Positions 8,960-17,100 of a DNA stretch of 64,000 nucleotides are shown here, piece after piece. Position 1 is the stretch's first letter. Each line of letters opens with the position of its first letter. This DNA is from SG8-38 sp041576815 (GTDB taxonomy: Bacteria; Myxococcota_A; Polyangia; Polyangiales; Houyiibacteriaceae). Below the pieces are notes generated by a model. That model made no database searches, was not told the origin of the DNA, and was given only the letters and a program-made list of their open reading frames with translations. Position numbers and translations under genes: made by a program. The stretch lies in the NCBI GenBank assembly GCA_041576815.1, contig JBFGKE010000013.1, positions 18,534 to 82,533 of the forward strand. Reading direction: 5' to 3'.

Positions 8960-10384
8960 CTAAAAATACTTCTTGCGTTTCGACGAGCTCAGGATCCCGA
9001 GCATCTCGCGATACTTCGCCACCGTGCGGCGGGCGATCTTGATGTCGTCCTGGGCAAGTATTTCAACGATTCGTTGATCTGACAATGGGGCTTTGGAATC
9101 TTCGCCCCCGATGATGTTCTTGATCGCCTGTTTGACGCTTTCGGAGGCGATATCGTTCTGATTATCCCGCCGGATCGCACTGTTGAAAAAATACTTCAGC
9201 TCGAAGGTGCCCCGCGGCGTGTGAACGTACTTGTTACTCGTGACCCGTGAAATCGTGCTTTCGTGCATCCCGACGGCCTCGGCAACGTCGCGAAGGATCA
9301 TCGGTTTCAGGTGCTCGATGCCTTTGTCGAAGAAGTCCTGCTGCTTCTCGACGATGCACTCCGTCACTTTGACAATCGTCTTTCGGCGCTGGTCGATGCT
9401 GCGAATCAACCACTGGGCGCTTCTCAGCTTGTCTTGAATGTATTCTTTCGCCTTGGGATTGTCGGCCATTGCCGACCGATAGAAGCCGCTGATCTTCAGC
9501 TTGGGCATCCCGTCGTCGTTTGCAACGACGTAGTACTCGTCGCCGACGCGATGTACGTACACGTCGGGAACGATGTAGCGTGGCTCTTCCGTTTGGAAGC
9601 GGCGTGCGGGGCGCGGCTCTAGCTCGGCGATGATCTGTGCAACGTCGTACACTTCTTCGAGTGCGCAGGCGCGGGCCTTTGCGATGGCCGGGTAGCGCCG
9701 CTTTTCGAGGTCGGACAGATGATCGGAGATGACGCGAAGCACCAGCTCGTCCATGCCATAGTGCTTCGCTTGAATCATCAGGCATTCCTCGAGCGAGCGC
9801 GCAGCGACACCAATCGGGTCGAACTGATGGATCATCGCAAGCACTTCCTCCGCGTCTTCCGAATCGAGACCAGCCTCGGCGGCGAGCCGCGGCACCACGT
9901 CCGAAGGCTCGACGCCTTCGATCTTCAGATAGCCATTGTCGTCGAGGTTCCCGATGACCAGGGCCGCAAAACGCCGCTCGTCCTCGACGAAGTCCCCCAT
10001 GCGCAGCTGCCAGCCGAGGTGATCGCTGAGGTCCTCCGTGGTCGACAGGGTTGATTCGAGGCCAGGCAGCTCGTCATCGGTGCCGCGCCGAATCGTCGGC
10101 ATTGGCGCTTCCGTGGACTGGTTTTCGAGGTAGCGCTCCCAATCGATCTCTTCCTTCTTCTGCTCGTGTGCCTTGACCTCGGGCGGTGCCGACTCCTCGG
10201 CGCGCCCGCTCGATGATTGCTCGCGCGCCTCGGCCCCCTCCTCGAGCATGGGGTTCTCGAGCAGCTCCTCTTGAACCAACTCGCTCAGCTCCATGCGAGA
10301 CATCTGCAGCAGCTTGATCGCTTGCTGCAGCTGCGGCGTCATGATCAGCTGTTGCGAGAGCTTTAGTTGCTGTTTGAGCTCCAT
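8960..10384 (-). CDS. rpoN: RNA polymerase sigma-54 factor
   Basis: Sigma-54 directs RNA polymerase to promoters with -24/-12 elements and needs an enhancer-binding ATPase. The 474-residue protein has region I (glutamine-rich, MTPQLQQAIKLLQM), an acidic linker, the core-binding domain and the RpoN box ARRTVAKYRE at residues 451-460, 14 residues from the end. The start MELKQQLKLSQQL is standard. The usual upstream lptB gene is absent; instead a divergent signalling protein begins 114 bases away. It heads the minus-strand operon running to ptsI. Confidence 0.96.
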   Translation of the reverse strand: MELKQQLKLSQQLIMTPQLQQAIKLLQMSRMELSELVQEELLENPMLEEGAEAREQSSSGRAEESAPPEVKAHEQKKEEIDWERYLENQSTEAPMPTIRRGTDDELPGLESTLSTTEDLSDHLGWQLRMGDFVEDERRFAALVIGNLDDNGYLKIEGVEPSDVVPRLAAEAGLDSEDAEEVLAMIHQFDPIGVAARSLEECLMIQAKHYGMDELVLRVISDHLSDLEKRRYPAIAKARACALEEVYDVAQIIAELEPRPARRFQTEEPRYIVPDVYVHRVGDEYYVVANDDGMPKLKISGFYRSAMADNPKAKEYIQDKLRSAQWLIRSIDQRRKTIVKVTECIVEKQQDFFDKGIEHLKPMILRDVAEAVGMHESTISRVTSNKYVHTPRGTFELKYFFNSAIRRDNQNDIASESVKQAIKNIIGGEDSKAPLSDQRIVEILAQDDIKIARRTVAKYREMLGILSSSKRKKYF

Positions 10385-10394
10385 TCAGGCCCCG

Positions 10395-10425
10395 CGCACG
10401 AAAGCGTGCGACGTTTGCCAGTATA
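10395..10425 (-). promoter_or_regulatory. Candidate rpoN promoter -10 box and leader hairpin
   Basis: Reading the minus strand, a TATACT hexamer lies at 10425-10420. A small perfect hairpin (CGCACG, loop of four, CGTGCG; 10395-10410) follows just before the rpoN ATG at 10384. If the -10 box is real, the hairpin would sit at the very 5' end of the transcript. The -35 side is weak. This is a motif match only, with no experimental support. Confidence 0.3.
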
Positions 10426-10498
10426 GACGGCTCTCCTGCCCAGGGAAACTCGCCTGACCTGGCTCGCGAATCCTCGCGGCCTCGGTTACCCTATAACC

Positions 10499-11473
10499 GT
10501 GGGGGCACCCCGACCATTTCCGGAATCGGTGGTGGTCGTTGCCGATAGCGATCGTGCAGCGTGCGAACGAGTTTGCCAAATGCTTCGCGAGAAAGGCGCG
10601 ATCGTGTTGCCGGCGGGCAGCAGCCAACGCGCCATCGACGCGGTCCGGGCGCAGCCCGTGGACCTGGTCGTGCTTGCAGTCGACATGCCCGGCCTCAACG
10701 GAATCGACGCGTGCAAGGTCATCAAAAACATCACGAAGGATCGGTTCGTGCCCGTCGTCCTGCTCACTGCGCACATCGGATTGGGAGCGCGCGCCCACGG
10801 TATGAACACCGACGCGGACGATCACGTCGTCAAGCCGTTCGACGACTCGGAGCTCCTCGCTCGAGTCGAGAACCTCTTGCGTGTGAAACGCGCACGCGAG
10901 CACGTCGAGTTCGCCAAGAACGAGCTCCAAGTTCAGTCGTTCGACGATCGGCTTAGAGCGCTCCCCGACCACCGGTACTTCCATGCCTGCCTCGAGATCG
11001 AGTTCGAGGAGGCCGAGCGACACCTCGATCCGCTCGCGGTCTGCATCCTCGCGGTGGAGGATTTCCGAGACCTCGTTGCTGAGCATGGTGCAGAGCGCGG
11101 AGCGGTCGTGCTCGACGAGGTGTCGTCACGACTCCAGAGCACCATCCGCCCTACGGACATCGCTGCACGTTTCCGAACGACCGAGTTCGGATTGCTCATG
11201 CCCAACACGCGCCCGGCAAAGGCGCTCGCGTTGGCCGACCGCATCGTCTCTGAGGTCGCGCTGCGTCCGATCGACCTCGCTGCCGACTCGGTCGTCCTCA
11301 CGATCTCGCTCGGCGTCGGGCTGTATCCGAGCGGCGCGATTCGCACTAAAAGCGAGCTTTTGGATGCAGCGACGATCGCGGTGGCGCGAGCGCGCGTCGC
11401 CGGACCGAACCGCGTCTGCGTCGTCCAGCAACAAGGCTACATCTTCCGACCGACGTTGCCTGGCGCCGCCTAG
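10499..11473 (+). CDS. Receiver-GGDEF protein with both signature sites degenerate
   Basis: The 324-residue product has an N-terminal CheY-like domain (about residues 10-130) and a C-terminal GGDEF-like domain (about 150-315). In the receiver the phospho-acceptor aspartate position is Ala60 (VVLAVDMPG, where LLDxMMPG is usual); the conserved lysine in VVKPF remains. In the cyclase domain the GGDEF loop reads R226-T-T-E-F230, so diguanylate cyclase activity is unlikely. The protein is probably a non-phosphorylated, non-catalytic signalling or binding module. The start is a GTG at 10499; a TATAAC box at 10492-10497 sits so close that a later GTG at 10529 is also possible. It is divergent from rpoN and overlaps the next convergent gene by 4 bases. 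Confidence 0.8.
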   Translation: MGAPRPFPESVVVVADSDRAACERVCQMLREKGAIVLPAGSSQRAIDAVRAQPVDLVVLAVDMPGLNGIDACKVIKNITKDRFVPVVLLTAHIGLGARAHGMNTDADDHVVKPFDDSELLARVENLLRVKRAREHVEFAKNELQVQSFDDRLRALPDHRYFHACLEIEFEEAERHLDPLAVCILAVEDFRDLVAEHGAERGAVVLDEVSSRLQSTIRPTDIAARFRTTEFGLLMPNTRPAKALALADRIVSEVALRPIDLAADSVVLTISLGVGLYPSGAIRTKSELLDAATIAVARARVAGPNRVCVVQQQGYIFRPTLPGAA

Positions 11474-12015
11474 CCGCGGTCGCGACGCGGCCTTCGGCCG
11501 AGAAAAAGGCTGCCCAGCGCGGTAGCCGCGAGCGCGACGAGCAGCAGCCACGCACCCCAGCGCCAGTCGACGTCGGTGAGCTGCGCGGCCGCCATCATCT
11601 CGATTCGCCTTGCGGTGTAGAGCAAAGGAAGCACGCCGCCCAAAGCCAATCCAAGCACTGCGGCGCGCGCGGCGCGCAACCCCGCCCCATCGCGGCGGCG
11701 CCAAAGGACGCCCAAGACGGCCATCGCGGCCCCGGGAGTGAGCCAGAGGTTGTACGCCCCGTCGATGGCGACCTCGAGCGCCGAGGCGCCGATCGGTCCT
11801 GAACGGACGAACGGTGCCGCAAAGCCAACGAGAACGAGGAACGCACCCAAGAGAACCGGGGCGCGCCCGAGTCGCGGATCCAGGTAGAGCTCGACACGCT
11901 CGAGCTGCCGCTCCGGGACCGGCGGTAGCCGATCGATGGGGACCAAGAGGAGATCGTGCTCCGGGCACTCGCGCCCGTGCTCGAAGCCCTCTCTACAGAA
12001 CGGACAAAACAGCAT
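11470..12015 (-). CDS. Small membrane protein with N-terminal zinc-ribbon-like cysteines
   Basis: The 181-residue product is not recognised. It begins with a short cysteine motif (CPFC at 4-7, Cys17, His20) that could bind zinc. A cytoplasmic linker follows, then four predicted membrane helices (LLGAFLVLVGFAAPFV; LTPGAAMAVLGVLW; AVLGLALGGVLPLLY; WLLLVALAATALGSLFLG) and a basic tail RRPRRDRG. It starts with ATG 92 bases from the divergent acetyltransferase gene and converges on the receiver-GGDEF gene with a 4-base overlap. Function unknown. Confidence 0.65.
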   Translation of the reverse strand: MLFCPFCREGFEHGRECPEHDLLLVPIDRLPPVPERQLERVELYLDPRLGRAPVLLGAFLVLVGFAAPFVRSGPIGASALEVAIDGAYNLWLTPGAAMAVLGVLWRRRDGAGLRAARAAVLGLALGGVLPLLYTARRIEMMAAAQLTDVDWRWGAWLLLVALAATALGSLFLGRRPRRDRG

Positions 12016-12107
12016 GGGCTATCGCGCCGGGAAATCTCGGTGCTGGGCCATCGATCGGGGCTCGCCGTGCGCTCGTCTTGGGTTCGTGTTATCCGCTGTC
12101 CGCGGCG

Positions 12108-12545
12108 ATGCAAATCCGGGGACTCACGAAAGCGGACTACGATTATATCATTTCGGTCCTCGATCAGTGGTGGGGCGGCCCCGCTGGCCGGCGCGCAGAC
12201 CCGATGTTCTTCTACGAGTTCGGCGAGCATGCGCTGGTCGCGGAGCGGGACGGGCAGCTGATCGGGTTTTTGCTCGGGGTGATGGTCCCCGCCCCGGCCG
12301 GGACCGGATACGTGCATTTGGTGGGAATTCACCCCGATCATCGTCGCAGAGGCGTCGGCAAGCAGCTGTACGAGCATTTCACGGAGCGCTGCCGCGCGGC
12401 CGGCATGAAGCGGCTCAAGTCCCTGGCCTCGTCCGGCCACGAGGGTCCCGTCCGATTTCACGAATCGATGGGCTTCGAGGCCGCCGAGGTGGCCGACTAC
12501 GCCGGCCCAGGGCGCTCACGGGTCGTATTTAGTAAGGAGCTTTGA
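12108..12545 (+). CDS. GNAT-family N-acetyltransferase
   Basis: The 145-residue protein has the GNAT fold signature: the beta-4 strand VHLVGIHPDHRRRGVGKQLYEH carries the acetyl-CoA pyrophosphate loop R-x2-G-x-G/A (HRRRGVGK), and a C-terminal FHESMGFEAA segment follows. The substrate cannot be predicted; single-domain members modify amino groups of small molecules or protein N-termini. The ATG at 12108 begins MQIRGLTKADYD, a typical GNAT N-terminus. The frame is open upstream, but that sequence overlaps the divergent membrane-protein gene. The next gene follows after 54 bases on the same strand. Confidence 0.82.
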   Translation: MQIRGLTKADYDYIISVLDQWWGGPAGRRADPMFFYEFGEHALVAERDGQLIGFLLGVMVPAPAGTGYVHLVGIHPDHRRRGVGKQLYEHFTERCRAAGMKRLKSLASSGHEGPVRFHESMGFEAAEVADYAGPGRSRVVFSKEL

Positions 12546-12599
12546 CCTGCTGGCGACTCCCGTTATCCTGAGGAGCAGGGTTACGGGGGAACACTAGGC

Positions 12600-13565
12600 A
12601 TGGGGTACTCATCGGCGGGCGAGGCGCGAGAGGCTCGCGAATCGCTAAGCAAGGCGCTCGAAGCGCTGCAGCAGGACGCCGAAGTCCCAGAAGAGGTCCT
12701 AGGCATCACGCAAAATGTCGCGAAGTCGATCGGCGCCCTGTTCGAGGCTGAATATGCGTCGACCGAGCCCGATGGGAAGACCTGCGTGAAGAGCGCGCTC
12801 GGCACGCTGAGCCAAACGCTTGCGCTCTTGCAAGACGTCAAGAGCGAGCACGAAGGCGTGGGGAGCGCGATTGAAAACATCGCGGATGTCATCAGTATTT
12901 TGTTTCCGCTGACGAACAAGCCGAGCGTGGTTCCAGAGTCGGGCTCCGGACGGCCCCCAGCTTCGCAACGCCCTATCTCGAGCGCACCGTCGGCCAAGCC
13001 ATCGAGCGCGCCGCCGGCCAAGCCATCGAGCGCGCCGCCAGCCAAGCCATCGAGCGCACCGCCGGCCAAGCCATCGAGCGCACCGCCGGCTAAGCCATCG
13101 AGCGCACCGCCAGCCAAGCCATCGAGCGCGCCGCCGCGCCGCGCCGCGTCGAATCGTCCGATGTCCGGACGCCCACGCGCCGGTTCGTCCGCGTTCCCCT
13201 CCACCATGCTACCGCCACCCGCGCCGATTCCGACCGGCGCGCGAGAGCCGGTTGAAGCCAACCTCGGTGCCACGACGCAGTCGAACTTCTACGTCGGCTT
13301 CAGCGGCGAAATCGCCCACGGCGGCGTGTTCCTCGCGACCTACGAAGCCCTCCCGAAAGACACGTCGGTTCGCATGCTGGTCACCTTGCCGGGAGGATTC
13401 GAATTCGAGTGCGACGGCTACGTCCGGTTCGTTCGGGACCCGATGGATTTCATGAGCGAATCCGAGCCGGGCATGGGGATCCAGTTCGAGAATCTCCCGG
13501 ACGAGGCGCGCGACCTGGTCATGCGGTTCATCCGCAAGCGCCCACCGATCTTCTACGACGTGTAG
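12600..13565 (+). CDS. PilZ-like domain protein with AKPSSAPP repeat linker
   Basis: The 321-residue product has three parts: an alpha-helical N-terminal domain (about 1-105), a Pro/Ser/Ala linker containing six copies of AKPSSAPP (132-179), and a C-terminal PilZ-type beta-barrel (about 215-321; GGVFLAT, VTLPGGFEFECDGYVRFV, GMGIQFENLPDEARDLV). PilZ domains usually bind cyclic di-GMP through RxxxR and D/NxSxxG. Here the RxxxR is absent and the second motif reads SGEIAHGG, so binding is doubtful. It resembles the TIGR02266-type domains common in myxobacteria. The helical N-terminal part is unknown. Confidence 0.72.
   Translation: MGYSSAGEAREARESLSKALEALQQDAEVPEEVLGITQNVAKSIGALFEAEYASTEPDGKTCVKSALGTLSQTLALLQDVKSEHEGVGSAIENIADVISILFPLTNKPSVVPESGSGRPPASQRPISSAPSAKPSSAPPAKPSSAPPAKPSSAPPAKPSSAPPAKPSSAPPAKPSSAPPRRAASNRPMSGRPRAGSSAFPSTMLPPPAPIPTGAREPVEANLGATTQSNFYVGFSGEIAHGGVFLATYEALPKDTSVRMLVTLPGGFEFECDGYVRFVRDPMDFMSESEPGMGIQFENLPDEARDLVMRFIRKRPPIFYDV
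12993..13136 (+). repeat. Six-copy 24-bp in-frame minisatellite
   Basis: Six tandem 24-base units, each GCCAAGCCATCGAGCGC followed by (A/G)CCGCC(A/G)-type ends, encode AKPSSAPP six times within the PilZ gene. Units differ only at a few third positions, so amino-acid sequence is identical in all six. Because the unit is a multiple of three, gain or loss of copies would change linker length without a frameshift. Confidence 0.9.
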
Positions 13566-13572
13566 TCGGCGT

Positions 13573-13962
13573 TCAGCCCTCGCCGAGGAGCTTGCTCATC
13601 GACGCTTCGTCGACCGGTGTGAAGGCATAGCTTTCCATCTCGCTCGAAGTCACCCACGCGTAGCGCTTCACGGCGCGGCACTCGGGTTCGTCGTCGAGCA
13701 GCCTGCACTCGTAGAGGTGCAGGTCGACGGCGTAGCTATCGTAAGGATGGTTGACGAACGAGATGAGCTGGCCGACTTCGATGCGGACCCCGAGGCGCTC
13801 TTCGACCTCGCGTGCGAGCGCTGCCTGGTCCGTCTCACCGGTTTCGACGCGGCCACCTGGGAAATCCCAGAGCAGCGGAAGCACTGCGTTCTCACGTCGC
13901 TGGGTAATCAGATATCGACCGTCGCGCTCGATCAAAGCCGCAACCACGCGGATCGTCTTCAT
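13573..13962 (-). CDS. NUDIX hydrolase (MutT-like)
   Basis: The 129-residue protein carries the complete NUDIX box: GGRVETGETDQAALAREV followed by EERLGV, matching Gx5Ex7REUxEExGU. The short length and start MKTIRVVAALIERDGRYLI resemble MutT, which removes 8-oxo-dGTP from the nucleotide pool, but other nucleoside diphosphate substrates are possible. ATG 13962 is preferred over GTG 13974 because it gives the typical N-terminus. The gene converges on the PilZ gene with a 7-base gap. Confidence 0.85.
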   Translation of the reverse strand: MKTIRVVAALIERDGRYLITQRRENAVLPLLWDFPGGRVETGETDQAALAREVEERLGVRIEVGQLISFVNHPYDSYAVDLHLYECRLLDDEPECRAVKRYAWVTSSEMESYAFTPVDEASMSKLLGEG

Positions 13963-13993
13963 CGGAGTCGGCACGATGCCGGATATAGCATCC

Positions 13994-14311
13994 TCAGATG
14001 GGATAGCCGTGGACGACGTCTCGGCGAGGCCGCTCGACGTTCAGCACGGGACTCGTGATGAGATCCCGGCCCGCGGCGATGAAGAACAGCGACTCCCCGA
14101 CCGTCGGCAGGCCCTCGGACGCGCTGATTGCGCCGTTGTCGTGGAACTTCAGGCCACCCGAGACGGTGCTCCGAAGCGCGAGGTGACCGCTGAGCCACTC
14201 GCCGCTTCGGCGGTCGCGCACGCCCACGCACACATTGCGGCGGACGTGGTATTCACTGTTGCGGGTCACGAAGACACGATGAATCCGGCGTTCTTTGCCC
14301 AGGTAGCCCAT
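13994..14311 (-). CDS. Small conserved-looking hypothetical protein
   Basis: This 105-residue product is not recognised. It is rich in Arg and Val, has no signal peptide or membrane helix, and reads as a small beta-rich soluble protein (SEYHVRRNVCVGVRDRRSGEWL; HLALRSTVSGGLKFHDNG). It begins with ATG at 14311 in the spacer between the NUDIX gene and the divergent manA. It lies in an otherwise unassigned stretch and has a plausible amino-acid composition, so I take it as real. Function unknown. Confidence 0.55.
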   Translation of the reverse strand: MGYLGKERRIHRVFVTRNSEYHVRRNVCVGVRDRRSGEWLSGHLALRSTVSGGLKFHDNGAISASEGLPTVGESLFFIAAGRDLITSPVLNVERPRRDVVHGYPI

Positions 14312-14344
14312 GCCATACCCCCTTTGGATACGGAGTCACCTTAC

Positions 14345-15415
14345 ATGTGGGATAAAGTAGGTGCAAAAAATCGGTGTCGCCCGCTTCTCCTGCGCGCCGA
14401 CAATTTCACCCCGCCCCGCAGGACGCCCTGGGGAGGTCGAAGAATCGTGGAAGACCTCAAGGCCGGGCTGGGGCTTCGGGCGACCGGCGCGGTCGGCGAG
14501 GCCTGGGAGCTGTCGGTCGAGCCGGACTTCCCGAGTCGGCTGGAGGAGGGACCTTCGCTCGACGACGTGCTTCGCGCCGACCCCTCCCTGCTTGGGGCCG
14601 AGGCCGAGCTCGGGTCGACGGCGCTTCTGGTGAAGCTGGTCGACGCGGCAGACGACCTGTCGGTGCAAATCCATCCCGACGACGCGGACCCTGCCCTCGA
14701 CGACGACGAGAGCGGCAAGCCGGAGGCCTGGTACATCATCGACGCCGAGCCTGGCGCGGGCCTATATCTCGGCTTCGCCGACGGTGTCGCCCGCCGAGAC
14801 GTCGAAGAGGCGATCGAGGACGAAGGGCGCGTCGACCAGCTCATGCAGTTCGTGCCCGTCGAGCCCGGAGATGTCTTCCTCATCGAGCCCGGAACTCCGC
14901 ACGCGATTGGTCGGGGTGTGTTTCTCCTCGAATCGCAGCGTGTGGCACCGGGCAAGCGAGGCATCACCTACCGCTACTGGGACTGGAACCGTAAATACGA
15001 TGCGTCCGGCCAACGCAATCCCGCGGGACGCCCGCGCAAGCTGCAGCGCGAGCGCGCGTTGGAGATCACGCCGTGGAGCAGTCCCCGCGGCGCCGCGCTC
15101 CTCGAGCACGCGCATTTTCGGGCCGGTTCCGCGACGCTCGATGCATCCGCACGCCTGGAGACGCTCGCGAGCTCGGGCGGGCCCCTCCGTACGGAGCTCT
15201 TCCGCATCTGGCGGATGGCCGGCTCGGGCAGAGTCGAGCTGCCCGCACACGATCGACTGCGCTCGCTGACCGTTCTCGATGGAAGCGTGACCTTGCACGG
15301 CGGTGGCTCGGGCTTCGAGATCGATCGAGGCCGGACCGCGGCCCTCCCCGCCTGCCTCGGTGCAATGCACGTCGAGCTCGACCGTGCGCATGCCGTGGTC
15401 TGCGCCTTGGCTTGA
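14345..15415 (+). CDS. manA: Mannose-6-phosphate isomerase, type I-like
   Basis: The enzyme interconverts fructose-6-phosphate and mannose-6-phosphate, giving precursors for GDP-mannose and surface polysaccharides. The 356-residue protein shows the family landmarks: DNFTPPRRTPWGGRRI at the N-terminus, zinc ligands in SVQIHPDD, and FLIEPGTPHAIGRGVFLLE for the metal and substrate site. A C-terminal cupin domain follows. The ATG at 14345 has a GGAG about nine bases upstream. The following glycosyltransferase and polysaccharide deacetylase genes suggest an envelope-sugar operon. Confidence 0.85.
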   Translation: MWDKVGAKNRCRPLLLRADNFTPPRRTPWGGRRIVEDLKAGLGLRATGAVGEAWELSVEPDFPSRLEEGPSLDDVLRADPSLLGAEAELGSTALLVKLVDAADDLSVQIHPDDADPALDDDESGKPEAWYIIDAEPGAGLYLGFADGVARRDVEEAIEDEGRVDQLMQFVPVEPGDVFLIEPGTPHAIGRGVFLLESQRVAPGKRGITYRYWDWNRKYDASGQRNPAGRPRKLQRERALEITPWSSPRGAALLEHAHFRAGSATLDASARLETLASSGGPLRTELFRIWRMAGSGRVELPAHDRLRSLTVLDGSVTLHGGGSGFEIDRGRTAALPACLGAMHVELDRAHAVVCALA

Positions 15416-15448
15416 CGTGGAGGCGCGCGCATAAGAGAGTGCCGCGCC

Positions 15449-16171
15449 TTGACGGACCCGGACCCCCCGCCTTTCCTCTCGATCGTCATTCCGGTCTACA
15501 ACGAAGAAGCGATCCTGCGCGCGGCCGTCATCGACTTGGTCGATCGCCTCGGCGCCTTCCCCTGGACCTACGAGCTCCTGATCGCCGAAAACGGCTCCGT
15601 CGATGGCACGGCCGAGGTGGCTGCGGCCCTCGGCGCGCGCTTCGAACCGCTCGCATGCATTCACATCGACGAGCCCAACTACGGAAAAGCGCTCCGCGCG
15701 GGTATCCTCCAAGCACGAGGGGAGCTCGTGATCTGCGACGAGATCGATCTCGGCGACGTCGACTTCTACGAACGAGCCATCGCTGAGCTGCAAGACCCGG
15801 CGGTGGACTTCGTCGTCGGGTCCAAGGCCATGGAGGGCGCAGTCGACCGGCGGCCGCTCTACCGTCGCTTTGGGACCATCGTGATCAACGCCATGCTCCG
15901 GGTGACGCTCGGCTTCACCGGCACCGACACGCACGGGCTCAAGGCGTTTCGCCGCGCGCCCGTCCAGCCAATTGCCCGGGCGTGCCTCGTGGACCGCGAT
16001 CTGTTCGCCTCGGAGCTCGTCATTCGAGCGGAACGCGCTGGCCTCGGGGTTCGCGAGATCCCGGTTCGAGTGCTGGAGAAGCGTCCGCCAACCGTCGGTC
16101 TCCTCCGGCGAGTGCCCAACGTGCTCAAAGGCCTCGTCAAGCTGTTCGTCGCAATTCGGATCAAAGGGTGA
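15449..16171 (+). CDS. Family 2 glycosyltransferase
   Basis: A 240-residue GT-A fold enzyme that begins FLSIVIPVYNEEAIL, followed by a nucleotide-sugar region (AENGSVDGTAEV) and an acidic motif CDEIDLGDVDF that likely holds the metal. There are no membrane helices, so it is a soluble or peripheral member resembling dolichyl/polyprenyl-phosphate sugar synthases. The start is TTG at 15449. Its stop overlaps the next gene as GTGA, so translation of the pair is probably coupled. Donor and acceptor are unknown; mannose is possible given the upstream manA. Confidence 0.85.
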   Translation: MTDPDPPPFLSIVIPVYNEEAILRAAVIDLVDRLGAFPWTYELLIAENGSVDGTAEVAAALGARFEPLACIHIDEPNYGKALRAGILQARGELVICDEIDLGDVDFYERAIAELQDPAVDFVVGSKAMEGAVDRRPLYRRFGTIVINAMLRVTLGFTGTDTHGLKAFRRAPVQPIARACLVDRDLFASELVIRAERAGLGVREIPVRVLEKRPPTVGLLRRVPNVLKGLVKLFVAIRIKG

Positions 16172-17100
16172 CTAAGCTCGCGGCAATATCGGTCGACCTC
16201 GACGACGTGCCCCGCTACGCGGCGATCCACGGGCTGCGCGAGGCGTTGCCGGACGCCACGCATGCCGTGTACGATCGCTGTGTACGCCGACTGATGGCGT
16301 GGCTGGACGACGACTCGATTCGAGCCACCTTCTTCGTCATCGGCGAGGACCTGGCACGTGACGAAAATCGGCGCGTCGTGGCGTCGTTGCACGCCGCAGG
16401 TCACGAGATCGGTAATCACAGCCATCATCACCACTACGATCTGACACACCGCGATCGAAACGAGATCGCGCTGGACGTCGAACGGGCCTCGACCGCGATC
16501 GAAAAAGCCTGCGGCACCCGGCCGGCCGGATTTCGGGCCCCCGGATACACGGTGAGCGACGCGCTCTTCGATGCCCTGGCCGCGTCCGACATCTCGTACG
16601 ATTCGAGCGTGTTCCCGTGCCCGAGCTACTATGCGATCAAAGCGGTCGCACTTGCCGGAATGCGACTTCGGCGCCGCCGGAGCACGAGCCGGCTAGACAC
16701 GCCGGCGGTACTGCGCGCTCCGAGGCTGCCCTATCGTGTCGGCCGGCCGTACTGGACCCGCGGCAACGGTATCGTCGAGCTGCCGATCGGCGTGACGCGC
16801 TTTCAGCTGCCGTATATCGGGACTTCTCTCATCCTCGGAGGGACCCGCCTCGCGGAAGGCCTCACCAAGCAGATGCTCGGGCGGCCGCTGATCAATCTAG
16901 AGCTCCACGGGTTCGACGTGGCCGACGCCTCACAGGACGGGCTCGACGCGCTGGTCCCGCATCGGCTCGACCTCCGGCGAACGGCGTTCGAAAAGCTGAG
17001 CGCGCTTCGCGCCGCAATCCGCGTAATACGCACCGCCGGCTACGAGCTGGTCACGCTGAACGAGGCGGCGGAGCGGTTTGCGCGGAAGTCCACCCGGTAG
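16168..17100 (+). CDS. Polysaccharide deacetylase family protein (NodB fold)
   Basis: The 310-residue protein has the NodB-type motifs: SVDLDD near the N-terminus (catalytic/metal aspartates), FFVIGEDL, and GHEIGNHSHHHHYDLTH carrying the two metal histidines in H-x3-H spacing. The later segments FRAPGYTVSDALFDAL and LELHGFDVADA complete the site. The family removes N- or O-acetyl groups from sugars; in envelope operons it often edits lipid-linked sugars. No signal peptide is visible, so it may act on the cytoplasmic side. The start is GTG 16168, overlapping the glycosyltransferase stop. The 3' end overlaps convergent rnhA by 50 bases. Confidence 0.85.
   Translation: MTKLAAISVDLDDVPRYAAIHGLREALPDATHAVYDRCVRRLMAWLDDDSIRATFFVIGEDLARDENRRVVASLHAAGHEIGNHSHHHHYDLTHRDRNEIALDVERASTAIEKACGTRPAGFRAPGYTVSDALFDALAASDISYDSSVFPCPSYYAIKAVALAGMRLRRRRSTSRLDTPAVLRAPRLPYRVGRPYWTRGNGIVELPIGVTRFQLPYIGTSLILGGTRLAEGLTKQMLGRPLINLELHGFDVADASQDGLDALVPHRLDLRRTAFEKLSALRAAIRVIRTAGYELVTLNEAAERFARKSTR

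Noticed and set aside
12993..13136. Tandem repeat considered as a CRISPR array
   Set aside because: Units abut without spacers and lie in frame in a protein-coding gene; no cas genes are present.
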